DNA from: Campylobacter concisus UNSWCS
GTDB lineage: Bacteria > Campylobacterota > Campylobacteria > Campylobacterales > Campylobacteraceae
DNA: 64,000 nt
NCBI RefSeq assembly: GCF_000466685.1
Contig: NZ_ANNG01000010.1
Span: 92,118-156,117, forward strand
Direction: 5' to 3'
Shown here: in pieces, positions 1 through 8,906 of the stretch
Numbering within the stretch: the first letter of the stretch is position 1
How the letters are laid out: each line of letters starts with the position of its first letter
Position numbers and translations under genes: made by a program
The notes under the pieces: generated by a model
Database searches by the model: none
The model's input: only the letters and a program-made list of their open reading frames with translations
Told to the model about the DNA's origin: nothing

Positions 1-1
1 G

Positions 2-367
2 CTTCTTGGCGTGCTAAAAGATGAAAAGAGAGCGCAAAACCAAACTGCACACTTTTTATTAAAATTTGACTTTTTAGCGATAATAGTCGATTTTTTGCTG
101 ATAGTTGCTCTTTTCATGGTCGTAAAAGGTGCAAGTGCAAGCGGCGCAGATGCCGTAGCAAACGCACTTAGCGCAAATTCTCTTGGGCTGATGTTTTATA
201 TCGGCGTCATAGGTCTTGGTATGGCTGTGCCTATCATTTTAGATTTAAGTGTTTTAAAGGTGCATGATTTCAAACGCGAATTTGCCGTGCTAAACGCTAT
301 TTTAGTCATTTGTGGTGTCTTTTTGCTAAGATATTACATAGTCTATGCAGGACAAATTTTTATTTAA
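2..367 (+). CDS. NrfD/PsrC-like membrane subunit, C-terminal end (cut by window start)
   Basis: The frame is open from base 2, so this is the C-terminal ~121 residues of a longer protein. It contains three hydrophobic segments (around FLAIIVDFLLIVALFMVV, LMFYIGVIGLGMAVPIIL and LNAILVICGVFLLRYYIVY). The final segment ending in RYYIVYAGQ is typical of the last helix of NrfD/PsrC quinol-interacting subunits, the membrane anchors of polysulfide, thiosulfate or nitrite reductase complexes. The partner iron-sulfur and molybdopterin subunits would lie upstream, outside the window. The GTG at 11 is internal and not the true start. The family call rests on helix pattern and motif, so the substrate is not known. 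Confidence 0.7.
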   Translation, partial: LLGVLKDEKRAQNQTAHFLLKFDFLAIIVDFLLIVALFMVVKGASASGADAVANALSANSLGLMFYIGVIGLGMAVPIILDLSVLKVHDFKREFAVLNAILVICGVFLLRYYIVYAGQIFI

Positions 368-410
368 TACTTAAAAAAGAATTTTAATTTGAAATTTACC
401 TATTAAGTAT

Positions 411-416
411 TACAAT
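411..416 (+). promoter_or_regulatory. Sigma70 -10-like box TACAAT for the two-component operon
   Basis: TACAAT lies 42 bases before the TTG start of the response regulator gene in a very AT-rich spacer. Campylobacter sigma70 promoters rely mainly on the -10 box and lack a conserved -35, so this is plausible but unproven. Confidence 0.35.
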
Positions 417-457
417 AGATAAAAATCTTATTAAAGTTTGTTTTTTAGGAGAGCATT

Positions 458-1126
458 TTGAAGATTTTGCTTTTAGAAGATGATTTGGGGTTTCAAGAGA
501 GCGTCTGTGAGTTTTTGCAGACGCTTGGTTATGAAGTTACAGCGGTGAGCGACGGTCAAGAGGCTTGCGACTTGATAGAGAAAAATTTCTATCACCTTTT
601 TATACTTGACATAAAAGTGCCTGGAGTAAATGGTCACGAGGTCATTAAGTATATAAGAAGTCTAAATCCAAACGCTCCTATCATGATAACGACATCTCTA
701 GTCGATATAGACGATATGGCGATCGGATACGAGCTTGGCTGTAATGAGTATCTAAAAAAGCCATTTGAGCTAGCTGAGCTTAAATTTAGAGTTGCTGAGC
801 TTATGCGAAAATACTATGGCACTGACGATAAAAACATAGTTAAGATAAATGACGAGTTTAGCTTTAACCTAAACAAGCGTGTGCTATATAAAAACGACAA
901 AGCTGTTGATCTTAGTGCAAAAGAGGTCGCTTTGGTCGAGTGTTTAGTCTCACACTTAAATTCTTACGTCAGTATGGAGGAGCTTAGAGATCTTGTCTGG
1001 AATGACAAAGATATAGAGGGCGCTGATATAAGAATGCACGTTTTAAAGATAAGAAACAAGACAACAAACGACTTTATCATCTCAAAGAGGCGCATAGGCT
1101 ACAAGATAGATGCACAAGAGCTTTAA
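458..1126 (+). CDS. OmpR-family response regulator
   Basis: This 222-aa protein has an N-terminal receiver domain (acidic pair ED near residues 7-8, phosphoacceptor D in LFILDIKVPG, switch T in IMITTSL, K in YLKKPFE). A C-terminal winged-helix domain ends in KRRIGYKI. It is expected to bind DNA when phosphorylated by the kinase encoded next. The start is TTG at 458 with AGGAGA 6-11 bases upstream; no ATG upstream gives a better fit. It overlaps the kinase gene by 17 bases, so the two are translationally linked. I do not recognise which Campylobacter system (RacR, DccR or other) it corresponds to. Confidence 0.9.
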   Translation: MKILLLEDDLGFQESVCEFLQTLGYEVTAVSDGQEACDLIEKNFYHLFILDIKVPGVNGHEVIKYIRSLNPNAPIMITTSLVDIDDMAIGYELGCNEYLKKPFELAELKFRVAELMRKYYGTDDKNIVKINDEFSFNLNKRVLYKNDKAVDLSAKEVALVECLVSHLNSYVSMEELRDLVWNDKDIEGADIRMHVLKIRNKTTNDFIISKRRIGYKIDAQEL

Positions 1127-2216
1127 GATCCAGATCATAGCGACATTTGTCATAATGTCGCTTTTTTGCTTTCAAAGCTTTGTGATCTTAAATTTAAGCC
1201 AGAAAAACAGCAGCTCAAAAGCCCTTTTTGGTGCTATGAAGCATGAAACCATCATCAAAAATTCATTTCTTAAAAACGAAAATATAGCTAGCTCATTAAA
1301 ATATAAATTTGCCATCTATGATGTAAATTTTAAACCCATCATCTCAACCCTTACCAAAGAGCCAAGCAGCTTTAAATTTGTAACTCTAGAAGAGAGCGGG
1401 TATCTCTTTTACAAGAGCTTTTTTATAAAAGATAAGACCCCTTACTACATCGTCGTAGAAAAGGAGCTTGATAACAAAAAGAACATATTTTTAACAGCTC
1501 TTATGCTGCTTGTCATCCTTGTGGCAGTGCTTTTTATCGTCTATTTTTTATATCTAAGTAGCGTTAAGCCTTACAAAGAGTTTCAAAAATATATGAACAA
1601 CTTCTTTAACGACGCTATGCACGAGCTCAAGACCCCACTTGGCGTAGCTGGCATGAACCTTGAGATGCTGGGACTTGAAAACAAGTATATAACCCGCATC
1701 AAAAACGCCCTAAAACAGATGCAAATAACCTACGAAGATGTCGAGTTTTTTATAAAGCGTGGCTATATCAAATTTCCACTTGAGAGGCTAAATTTAGGCG
1801 AGTATGTTAAAGAGCGAGTGAAATTTCTCTCAAGCGTGGCTGATGTCAAGCACATCGTAGTAAAGACAAATTTAGCAAGCGAGGCATTTACTATGCTAAG
1901 CAAGGTCGAAGCTCAGCGCATCATCGATAACACCATTACAAACGCCATAAAATACAGCTCAAAAGAGAGCGAGATAATAGTAAATTTAGAGCTTGAAGCA
2001 GAGCTTATAAAGCTTAGCGTGCAGGACTTTGGCAAGGGGATAAAGGACGTCAAAAGGGTCTGGAAAAGATACGTGAGAGAGGATGAAATTCAAGGCGGTT
2101 TTGGTCTTGGGCTAAATATCGTCAGTGAAATTTGCCAAAAACATGACATTTTATATGGCGTTGATAGCGTTTATGGCGAGGGCAGCACCTTTTACTACAA
2201 ATTTAAACGAGCTTAG
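1110..2216 (+). CDS. Sensor histidine kinase, partner of the preceding regulator
   Basis: This 368-aa inner-membrane kinase has a transmembrane segment at residues ~8-28 and a periplasmic region of ~100 residues with little low-complexity. A second segment lies around TALMLLVILVAVLFIVYFLYL. The H-box is MHELKTPLGV, with the autophosphorylated histidine at about residue 170. The HATPase domain has N-box NTITNAIKYSS, G1 DFGKGI and G2 GFGLGLNIV. No HAMP domain is evident between the membrane and the dimerisation helix. It overlaps the regulator gene, so the pair forms one operon. The signal sensed is unknown. Confidence 0.9.
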   Translation: MHKSFKIQIIATFVIMSLFCFQSFVILNLSQKNSSSKALFGAMKHETIIKNSFLKNENIASSLKYKFAIYDVNFKPIISTLTKEPSSFKFVTLEESGYLFYKSFFIKDKTPYYIVVEKELDNKKNIFLTALMLLVILVAVLFIVYFLYLSSVKPYKEFQKYMNNFFNDAMHELKTPLGVAGMNLEMLGLENKYITRIKNALKQMQITYEDVEFFIKRGYIKFPLERLNLGEYVKERVKFLSSVADVKHIVVKTNLASEAFTMLSKVEAQRIIDNTITNAIKYSSKESEIIVNLELEAELIKLSVQDFGKGIKDVKRVWKRYVREDEIQGGFGLGLNIVSEICQKHDILYGVDSVYGEGSTFYYKFKRA

Positions 2217-2265
2217 ATTAAGCATAAAAGCGTAAAATGAAGCCTTAAATTTAGAAGGAAAAACT

Positions 2266-3276
2266 TTGGATAGAATCGTTGAAATCGAAAAAGTAAGCTT
2301 TGAAAACGACTTTGAAGTCTCGCTAAGACCTAGCAAATTTGAAGACTACATCGGTCAAGAAAAGATAAAACAAAATTTAGACGTCTTTATAAAAGCAGCC
2401 AAAAAGCGAAATGAGTGCCTAGACCACGTGCTTTTTTACGGCCCTCCAGGACTTGGTAAAACCACCCTTGCTCACATCATCGCAAACGAAATGGGCGTAA
2501 GTATCAAAATGACCGCAGCGCCGATGATAGAAAAGAGTGGCGACCTAGCAGCGATCCTTACAAATTTACAAGAGGGCGACGTGCTTTTTATCGATGAGAT
2601 ACACCGCCTAAGCCCAGCTATCGAAGAGGTGCTTTACCCTGCGATGGAGGACTTTAGGCTAGACATCATCATAGGCTCAGGGCCTGCAGCTCAGACTATC
2701 AAGATAGACTTGCCAAAATTTACGCTTATTGGCGCAACGACACGTGCTGGTATGATCTCAGCGCCTTTAAGAGATCGCTTTGGGATGGATTTTAGGCTGC
2801 AGTTTTATACAAGCAGCGAGCTAAGCCGTATTGTGCAGATCGCCTCAGCTAAGCTTGGTAAAGAGTGCGATAAAAATGCCTCGCTTGAGATCGCCAAACG
2901 CTCACGTGCCACGCCAAGGATTGCTCTTAGACTGCTAAAGCGTATCCGCGACTTTGCCGAGGTAAATGACGAGCAAATCATCAGCCACGAGCGCGCAAAA
3001 GAGGGGCTTAATGCGCTTGGCGTAAATTCGCTTGGATTTGATGAGATGGATATTAGGTATTTAGAAATTTTGATGCAAGCAAGGCGCCGTCCGATGGGGC
3101 TTAGCACGATCGCTGCGGCACTTAGTGAGGACGAGGGCACGGTTGAGGACGTTATAGAGCCATATCTGCTTGCAAATGGCTTTATAGAGCGCACAGCAAA
3201 GGGCAGGATCGCAAGTGCGAAGTGCTTTGAGACCTTTAACGTCAAGATCGACATCGAAAAAGGGCTTTTTGAGTAG
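2266..3276 (+). CDS. ruvB: Holliday junction branch-migration ATPase RuvB
   Basis: RuvB is a 336-aa AAA+ hexameric motor that works with RuvA and RuvC in recombinational repair. Walker A is GPPGLGKTT (residues ~60-68), Walker B is LFIDEIHRL, sensor 1 is GATTRAG, and the arginine finger region is PLRDRFG. A C-terminal winged-helix domain carries [12 protein letters not shown]. Length is normal for the family. Translation starts at TTG 2266 with AGAAGGA 8 bases upstream. It is followed after 23 bases by a Zn-ribbon gene on the same strand. Confidence 0.97.
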   Translation: MDRIVEIEKVSFENDFEVSLRPSKFEDYIGQEKIKQNLDVFIKAAKKRNECLDHVLFYGPPGLGKTTLAHIIANEMGVSIKMTAAPMIEKSGDLAAILTNLQEGDVLFIDEIHRLSPAIEEVLYPAMEDFRLDIIIGSGPAAQTIKIDLPKFTLIGATTRAGMISAPLRDRFGMDFRLQFYTSSELSRIVQIASAKLGKECDKNASLEIAKRSRATPRIALRLLKRIRDFAEVNDEQIISHERAKEGLNALGVNSLGFDEMDIRYLEILMQARRRPMGLSTIAAALSEDEGTVEDVIEPYLLANGFIERTAKGRIASAKCFETFNVKIDIEKGLFE

Positions 3277-3299
3277 CGAAATTTAAATTTGGAGCAAAA

Positions 3300-4379
3300 A
3301 TGGGCGAGCCACATCTTTGTCCTAAGTGCAAGCAAAGGACGATTTACTTTGACGGGATTTGTTATGAGTGCAGGCAAAAAGAGAAGCTGGAGTTTTACGA
3401 GGGCTTAAGCGAAGATGAGATCAAAAAGAGGCAGAAAGATATCCTCGCTCGCATTGACGAGCTATATAAATATGATGAAATTTACAGCGACCTCACATAT
3501 ATTTTTTATCTGCATGGCATTTGCGACGAGCAGATCATCGAAGAAGTGACAAAAAACAGCGGGTACTACCCACCTGAAATTTACAAAAAGGCTTCAATAA
3601 AGATCAGAGATGAGCTTATAAAGAGGCTTTCAAGCGAAGAAAATATAGTCAAGCTAAATCACATCCTATCAGCACTTGCATGGCAGGGCGATGAGGTGGT
3701 GAGAGAGCTATTTTTTAGGCTTTATGGTACGTCAAAGCCTTGGAAGACGAAGCTTTATGCCGACACTGACGCATATGTTCAGACTGCTGGCTGGAGTTTT
3801 GATAGCAGTGGCAAGAGAAGAAGCCTAGTTTTTGATAAGTGCTTTACCTGCCAGCCAAGCCAAAGCGCAGAGGCAAGCGTTAAATTTAAAGCACTAAGTG
3901 ATGAAAAGTGTAAATTTTGTAGCGGCGAGATGCTAGAACTCACCATCAAAAAAGAGAGCCTAAAGCGGCTTGGTTTGGAGCTTAAAAATGACGCTGTGCT
4001 TAAGTTTTGCCCGACCTGTGTTGGCTTTGTGCAGTACTTTTGCCAAAATGACGGCAATAATGTGCAAACAGAGGTAGTAGGTGAGGGTGAGAGCGAAGAC
4101 TATGTAAGAGAGGCTGTGGCAACGCTTGACGGGCAAAAATTTGAGCTAGCAAACGAGGTCTGTATGCACTATGCGGCTATGATCGATGGTGAAATTTTAC
4201 TTGGAGGATATCCGCAGTGGCAGCAAGACAGCGAGTATCTAGCCTGCCCAAAATGTGGTAAAACGATGAAATATCTAGCGCAAATTCCTTTTGGTGGCTT
4301 GATAGACGGCGAGGGCACGATCTATATGCAAATTTGTGATGAGTGTGAGGTTGTCGGAGCAAATTTTCAGTGCACGTAA
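3300..4379 (+). CDS. Cysteine-rich zinc-ribbon protein with DUF1963/PDCD2-like C-terminus
   Basis: This 359-aa protein has several CxxC pairs: CPKCKQ and CYEC at the N-terminus (residues 8-27), CFTC and CKFC near the middle, CPTC, then CPKCGK and CDEC at the end. These suggest up to four zinc ribbons. The C-terminal GGYPQWQQ motif resembles the GGxPxWxQ signature of the DUF1963 (YwqG)/PDCD2 group. The protein lacks signal peptide and membrane segments, so it is probably cytosolic. It follows ruvB closely and probably shares its transcript. No function can be assigned. Confidence 0.75.
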   Translation: MGEPHLCPKCKQRTIYFDGICYECRQKEKLEFYEGLSEDEIKKRQKDILARIDELYKYDEIYSDLTYIFYLHGICDEQIIEEVTKNSGYYPPEIYKKASIKIRDELIKRLSSEENIVKLNHILSALAWQGDEVVRELFFRLYGTSKPWKTKLYADTDAYVQTAGWSFDSSGKRRSLVFDKCFTCQPSQSAEASVKFKALSDEKCKFCSGEMLELTIKKESLKRLGLELKNDAVLKFCPTCVGFVQYFCQNDGNNVQTEVVGEGESEDYVREAVATLDGQKFELANEVCMHYAAMIDGEILLGGYPQWQQDSEYLACPKCGKTMKYLAQIPFGGLIDGEGTIYMQICDECEVVGANFQCT

Positions 4380-4551
4380 AAGGCTAAATTTATAGGAGCT
4401 TTCGAGCTAGAAAATTTACGTAAGGCATAAATTTATCTAAATTTATTAAGCGGTGGCAGGCTAAAAATGCCAAAAGCCAGCTCTTTGCAAATTTGGCACC
4501 AGAGCGTTTTAGTAAATTTATCAAGCAAATGAGTAGCTTTGATAAATCTGC

Positions 4552-4557
4552 TATAAT
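4552..4557 (+). promoter_or_regulatory. Extended -10 promoter for the permease gene
   Basis: TGCTATAAT (TATAAT at 4552-4557) has the TGn extension and stands 23 bases ahead of the ATG at 4580. It sits inside a 200-base spacer (4380-4579) that otherwise holds only a weak hairpin (GGCA...TGCC near 4455-4473). Confidence 0.55.
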
Positions 4558-4579
4558 TACCCCATTTTAAGGGAGCAAG

Positions 4580-5620
4580 ATGAATAATAGGCTGTTTTTT
4601 GGAATTTTTGCGTTTTGTGCTTTGGCTTTGGTGGTCTATCTTTTTAAACCATTTTTACTTGATATTTTTATCGCAGCGCTGCTCGCGGTGGCTGTTGCAA
4701 ACGTGCAGATCGCATTTTTAACGCTTACTAAAAACCGCAAAACGCTCTCGTCAGGTCTTACGACATTTGCGCTTCTTTGTTTGTTTATCGCACCACTTCT
4801 TTACGCAGTCGTAGAGATCGCGAAATACGCAGCTGGCTTTGACATAAACAACGTCACAAAGACGATCGAGTTTATCAAAAACTACGACTTTAGCCTGCCA
4901 GAGTCGATAAATTTCTTAGAGCCAAAGATAAAGGAATTTATAGGTGGGCTTGATATCAAGATGCTATTTTCGCAAGTCGCTGCTAATCTTGCAAATTTAG
5001 GCAAGCTAAGCCTTAAATTTGGTGTTGATATGATCATCATCCTAGTCTTTTTCTTCTTTTGCAACCTTTACGGTAACGAGCTTATAAACTACCTAAAAGA
5101 GGCGCTTCCCCTTAAAAAAGAGGACACTGAGTCGATACTAAGCGAGGTTGGCAACGTGATGGGCGTCGTTTTTTACTCAACCATCGCAAATATGATCATT
5201 CAGGGCTTTTTGTTTGCCATTATCACCAGTTTTTACGGCTATGACGGCGTGCTAACTGGCATATTTTTTAGCTTCGCTTCACTCATCCCAGTCGTTGGCG
5301 GCTTTTTGGCGTGGGCGCCTATTAGTATCTATGAGTTTGCAAATGGCAACACAGCAGCCGCTATCACGATCGCACTTTACACTATTATCGTGATCTCGTT
5401 TGGCGCTGATACCTTGCTAAAGCCGCTTGTTATTAAATTTATAAACTCAAAATTAGTCAAGATACCAACAAAGATAAACGAGCTACTCATCTTTTTTGCG
5501 ATGATCGCTGGTATCACGACGTTTGGCTTCTGGGGCGTGATACTTGGACCTGCGATCGTGACATTTTTTGTTTCAACGATCAAGCTTTACACGCTTTTGC
5601 GAGAGAGAAATTTCGTATAA
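4580..5620 (+). CDS. AI-2E family transporter (PerM/YdiK-type permease)
   Basis: This 346-aa integral membrane protein has about seven to eight hydrophobic helices. They are arranged as two N-terminal helices, a soluble stretch (residues ~85-140, including LEPKIKEFIGGLD), and a C-terminal helical bundle with the PVVGGFLAWAPISIYEF and FWGVILGPAI segments characteristic of this family. AI-2E/PerM proteins are inner-membrane exporters or antiporters of uncertain substrate; the autoinducer-2 role shown for one E. coli member should not be assumed here. RBS GGGAGC precedes the ATG. It is followed after 13 bases by the HIT-protein gene. Confidence 0.88.
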   Translation: MNNRLFFGIFAFCALALVVYLFKPFLLDIFIAALLAVAVANVQIAFLTLTKNRKTLSSGLTTFALLCLFIAPLLYAVVEIAKYAAGFDINNVTKTIEFIKNYDFSLPESINFLEPKIKEFIGGLDIKMLFSQVAANLANLGKLSLKFGVDMIIILVFFFFCNLYGNELINYLKEALPLKKEDTESILSEVGNVMGVVFYSTIANMIIQGFLFAIITSFYGYDGVLTGIFFSFASLIPVVGGFLAWAPISIYEFANGNTAAAITIALYTIIVISFGADTLLKPLVIKFINSKLVKIPTKINELLIFFAMIAGITTFGFWGVILGPAIVTFFVSTIKLYTLLRERNFV

Positions 5621-5633
5621 AATAGGGGCAAAA

Positions 5634-6005
5634 ATGATATATGAAGATAAATTTATAAGAGTTGAGCGCGAAAAGAACGAGCTTCCGTGGGTGAAAATTT
5701 TTAGCGCAAAGCCATATAGGGAGCTAAGTGACTGTGATGAGGCGAGTAGGGCTAGACTTTTTGAGGCTATGCTGGTGGCTGAAAAGGCTATGCTTGAGTT
5801 TTATAAACCAACTAAGATAAACATCGCAAGCTTTGGAAACTACGTGCCACACGTGCATATTCACGTTATTGCGAGATTTGAAAACGATGCTTTTTTCCCA
5901 GATAGCGTTTGGGCTAGCTCCAGAAGAAAAAGCGAGCTTGAGCTGCCTAAATTTGACGAATTTGCTAAATTTTTAGAAAAAAAACTAAGGTCTAGTTTTG
6001 AGTAA
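5634..6005 (+). CDS. HIT-family nucleotide hydrolase/transferase
   Basis: This 123-aa histidine-triad protein carries the signature HVHIHVIAR (HxHxH), with the middle histidine as nucleophile. HIT proteins hydrolyse nucleoside phosphoramidates or dinucleoside polyphosphates. The start is ATG 5634, preceded by AGGGGC. The longer frame opening at 5568 lies within the upstream permease gene and lacks an RBS. The last 8 bases overlap the next gene. Confidence 0.87.
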   Translation: MIYEDKFIRVEREKNELPWVKIFSAKPYRELSDCDEASRARLFEAMLVAEKAMLEFYKPTKINIASFGNYVPHVHIHVIARFENDAFFPDSVWASSRRKSELELPKFDEFAKFLEKKLRSSFE

Positions 6006-6885
6006 ATATAAAAAATATTTTAATATCTATATCGTCCTAGTCGTTTTTGCGCTGCTTGGTAGCCTTTTTTATTTTCTTTATAGCTCATACATGGCTGAAA
6101 AAAAGCAAAACAATATGCGTGTCTTTTTTGACTACCACGTAAAGCAGCTAAACAAAAGCATCGATGATGAGAAATTTTCATCAATGGCGATCTCGATCCT
6201 GCTTGCTCAAAATGAGTCTATACAGATGTGCCTGCTAGGTCAAAACCGCGACGAATGCGTAAAAAACATTGAAAATTTGACCAAAACTCTTGGCGCAGCG
6301 TCGATGTATAACAACATCAAACTTCATCTTTACGACAAAGATCTAAAAAGCTACGTAAGAAGCTGGGATCTAAATAGATATGGCGATATGATCGCTAGTG
6401 GCAGGTTTTTAGTCCAAGAGTCAAGGCGGCAAGATAGGCCCATGGTTGGCATCGAGGCGTGGTATGCGGGGGTGCATATAAGGGCTGTTTCAAATGTGAT
6501 GCATGAGGGTAAAAACATCGGTAGCATCGAGGTTTTGCTAAACTACGACTCACTTGGAAATTTTTATAAAACGCAAGGCATAGACCTTTTCGTGCTCCTA
6601 TCAAAAGATAAGATGCCAGCACATAAAAGCGTGCCGAGTGATCAAATTTTAAGCGATTATTACATCGAAAATTTAAGCAGTGCGAATTTAAATATAGTTG
6701 GAATTTTGCGCGATATCGACCTTAAAAAGTATGAATTTTACGTATATAAGACGCACTATTTTTGCGTTGTGCCGCTACTTGATGCTAGCAACACTCAGAT
6801 AGGCTACTACGTCCTTCATGTAAATACTGACGAAAAAGAGCGAAACATCTCGCAAAACTATCTTGAATCAGAAGAGCTTTTTTAA
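5998..6885 (+). CDS. Membrane-anchored Cache-like sensory protein without an output domain
   Basis: This 295-aa protein has an N-terminal transmembrane segment (residues ~9-30) followed by a ~260-residue extracytoplasmic region. Segments such as YVRSWDLNRYGDMIASGR and GIEAWYAGVHIRAVSNV resemble double-Cache sensor domains of Campylobacter chemoreceptors. The protein ends before any second membrane segment, HAMP or methyl-accepting domain, so it cannot signal like a receptor on its own. Translation starts at TTG 5998 and overlaps the HIT gene by 8 bases. It could be a ligand-binding partner of another receptor or a receptor that lost its signalling half. Confidence 0.7.
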   Translation: MSKYKKYFNIYIVLVVFALLGSLFYFLYSSYMAEKKQNNMRVFFDYHVKQLNKSIDDEKFSSMAISILLAQNESIQMCLLGQNRDECVKNIENLTKTLGAASMYNNIKLHLYDKDLKSYVRSWDLNRYGDMIASGRFLVQESRRQDRPMVGIEAWYAGVHIRAVSNVMHEGKNIGSIEVLLNYDSLGNFYKTQGIDLFVLLSKDKMPAHKSVPSDQILSDYYIENLSSANLNIVGILRDIDLKKYEFYVYKTHYFCVVPLLDASNTQIGYYVLHVNTDEKERNISQNYLESEELF

Positions 6886-6977
6886 AATAAAAAAGTATGC
6901 TCTAGCGCTTTGGTGTTGCTAGAACTGGGTTTTGCTTAGTGTTTTTTGCAGAGTTTTTATAAATTTGGGATGTAAAT

Positions 6978-7793
6978 TTAACCTTTATACGAAAACTCTT
7001 CGCTTGGGAAAATTTTGTTTTTTACTTCGTTGGCGTAGCTTTGCACGCCTTTTCGCACAAGAGTGGCTCCGTCAAGATAGCGCTTGACAAATTTTGGCTT
7101 AAAGTCCTCGAAAAATCCCAGCATATCAGACCAGACAAGCACCTGACCATCGACGTCTGCTCCAGAGCCTATGCCGATAACTGGCACACGAACCTGCCTT
7201 GTTATCTCGCTTGCCACGTTGCTAAGCGTGCCCTCAAGAAGTATGCCAAACGCACCAGCTTGCTCAAACGCCAAAGCCTCTTCAACTAGCCTTTTTGCCT
7301 CAAGCTCGCTTCTGCCTTTTATCTTATAACCGCCCTCAAATTTAAAAAACTGCGGCTTTAGTCCGATGTGAGCCATCACGTTTATGCCCTCTTCGCAGAG
7401 GCGTTTTACTAAATTTACCTGATGCATGCCAACTTCAAGTTTCACCGCATCGGCATTTGTCTGCTTGAAAAATTTCATCGCATTTTTGATCGCTTGTTTT
7501 TCGTTTGTGTAGCTGCCAAATGGCATATCAGCTAGGATAAAACTCTTTTTAGCCCCGGCGCAAACGGCCTTTGTGTGATAAAGCATGGTGCTCATATCAG
7601 CACTTAGTGTGCTCTCTTTCATATTAAAGCTCATGTTTAGGCTATCGCCAACAAGGATCACATCAGCATAATCATCAAAAATCTTCGCAAATAGCGCATC
7701 GTAGGCGGTTATCATCACGATAGGCTCGATGCCTTTTTTGTTTTTTATATCATTTATAGTGAGTTTTTTCTTTGCGATTTTTTCATCTCTCAT
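6978..7793 (-). CDS. panB: 3-methyl-2-oxobutanoate hydroxymethyltransferase
   Basis: PanB transfers a hydroxymethyl group from methylene-tetrahydrofolate to alpha-ketoisovalerate, the first committed step of pantothenate and CoA synthesis. Diagnostic segments are VGDSLNMSFNMKEST near the N-terminus, ADMPFGSY, KLEVG and PVIGIGSGADVDGQVLVWSDMLG. The ATG at 7793 gives a 271-aa protein of family length. The frame stays open 27 codons further upstream, but that extension overlaps the divergent Hpt promoter region and lacks conservation signs. No strong ribosome site is visible. No panC lies in the window. Confidence 0.93.
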   Translation of the reverse strand: MRDEKIAKKKLTINDIKNKKGIEPIVMITAYDALFAKIFDDYADVILVGDSLNMSFNMKESTLSADMSTMLYHTKAVCAGAKKSFILADMPFGSYTNEKQAIKNAMKFFKQTNADAVKLEVGMHQVNLVKRLCEEGINVMAHIGLKPQFFKFEGGYKIKGRSELEAKRLVEEALAFEQAGAFGILLEGTLSNVASEITRQVRVPVIGIGSGADVDGQVLVWSDMLGFFEDFKPKFVKRYLDGATLVRKGVQSYANEVKNKIFPSEEFSYKG

Positions 7794-7872
7794 GGCTAAG
7801 TCCGGTAAAATTTGTGATAATGCTAACAATTTTATCAAAATTTTGCTACAATTACGCCAATTTCTTAAGGAC

Positions 7873-8283
7873 ATGAAAATGGGTATATTAAAAAGGCTTG
7901 AAGTCGATTATTCTTACGATATAGTTGAGGAGTTTCTCTCCCACTACACTTTGATGTGCGATTTACTAGAGCCTTTGATAATAAATTTAGGAAGAGCTGA
8001 TAAGTATAAGGAGAGCATTTTAGAGCTTTCTAGGATCTTTCACAATATCAAATCAGCAGCAGGTTTTATGCATCTTGACCCGATCTTGAAACTAACGACT
8101 TTAGCTGAAGAGGTCACTCAAGAGGCTAGAAGCTTAAAAGGTCCAGCAAATGATAAATTTATAGATTGGTTGCTGCTTATTAGCGATCAGTTTCATAAAT
8201 ACAAAGGCGACGTCGAGAAAGACCTAGAGTATTTTAGCGTCCTTGAGCCTAAGATCATTGACGTACCTGCAAAGCTTGACTAA
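7873..8283 (+). CDS. Hpt (histidine phosphotransfer) domain protein
   Basis: This 136-aa helical protein has the Hpt signature IFHNIKSAAGFM; the histidine (about residue 58) would accept and donate phosphate between response regulators or kinases. No other domain is attached. The ATG at 7873 is preceded by TAAGGA; a longer frame from 7729 runs through the panB 5' region and is rejected. It is divergent from panB and ends 30 bases before ssrA. No partner kinase is encoded beside it. Confidence 0.8.
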   Translation: MKMGILKRLEVDYSYDIVEEFLSHYTLMCDLLEPLIINLGRADKYKESILELSRIFHNIKSAAGFMHLDPILKLTTLAEEVTQEARSLKGPANDKFIDWLLLISDQFHKYKGDVEKDLEYFSVLEPKIIDVPAKLD

Positions 8284-8313
8284 ACAATCCAACTAAACCA
8301 TTTCATTTTTTAT

Positions 8314-8672
8314 GGGAGCGACTTGGCTTCGACAGGAGCAGAGTGTGTACGGTGGCACGTCGCTTTGAGCAAAGCGTAAAAAGCTCAAATTAAATTTAAA
8401 CGCAAACAACGTTAATTTCGCTCCTGCTTACGCTAAAGCTGCGTAAGTTCAGTTGAGCCTCGCTTTGTCTCATTCTAGCTAGGATGTAAGCGAGTAATTT
8501 AGCTAGAGTAGGCCAGCAAAGTGACTGCTTGCTAGCTGAAATTCTAGTCTTAGTCTAAATTTTGGTTTTGGAAAGTGAGCCTTTTTAGATGAAATTTTCA
8601 CTTTTGCTAAGCGTGTAGAGGCTGTACGGATTTTGCTTTTGGACAGGGGTTCGATCCCCCTCGCTTCCACCA
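8314..8672 (+). ncRNA. ssrA: tmRNA (ssrA)
   Basis: The 5' end GGGAGCGA pairs with TCGCTTCC before ACCA at the 3' end, forming the tRNA-like acceptor stem. The T-arm GGGGTTCGATCCCC is at about 8646-8660. The resume codon GCA at 8402 opens a frame encoding the tag ANNVNFAPAYAKAA, ending at TAA 8444-8446, in agreement with Campylobacter tmRNA tags. tmRNA with SmpB rescues stalled ribosomes and marks peptides for proteolysis. The last 15 bases of the gene are part of the prophage attachment repeat, but integration leaves the gene intact. Confidence 0.97.
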
Positions 8673-8675
8673 TCT
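8658..8675. repeat. attL, 18-bp direct repeat copy
   Basis: CCCTCGCTTCCACCATCT overlaps the 3' end of ssrA (CCA at 8670-8672) and is repeated exactly at 46173-46190. It differs immediately outside (T versus A after the repeat). It is the left product of site-specific recombination. Confidence 0.93.
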
Positions 8676-8804
8676 TATACTTTTTAATTCATTTCAATCC
8701 TTTTAAAAACCTTTCAAGAAATACGATAAGAACAATCTTTGATATATATTATTTATTTAAATTGTTTTCAATATTTTTAAATCTTTTTAATTGCCTTTAA
8801 GGAC

Positions 8805-8861
8805 TTTTTACGGATAATTTAGAAGATAAAACGTTGTCCGTAAAAAAATGTCCGTAAAAAA
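8805..8861. repeat. Candidate integrase arm-type sites, left end
   Basis: TTTTTACGGATA (8805-8816) is followed by two copies of TGTCCGTAAAAAA in the opposite orientation (8835-8847 and 8849-8861). The first 12-mer recurs exactly near attR at 46099-46110. Tyrosine integrases with an N-terminal arm-binding domain recognise repeats of this kind, and these lie between attL and int. The rest of the 230-base spacer (8676-8906) is AT-rich with no gene. Confidence 0.55.
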
Positions 8862-8906
8862 TCGCCGCTTGATTTTTAGGGGCTTGCGGACACTTAAAGG
8901 ACAAAA

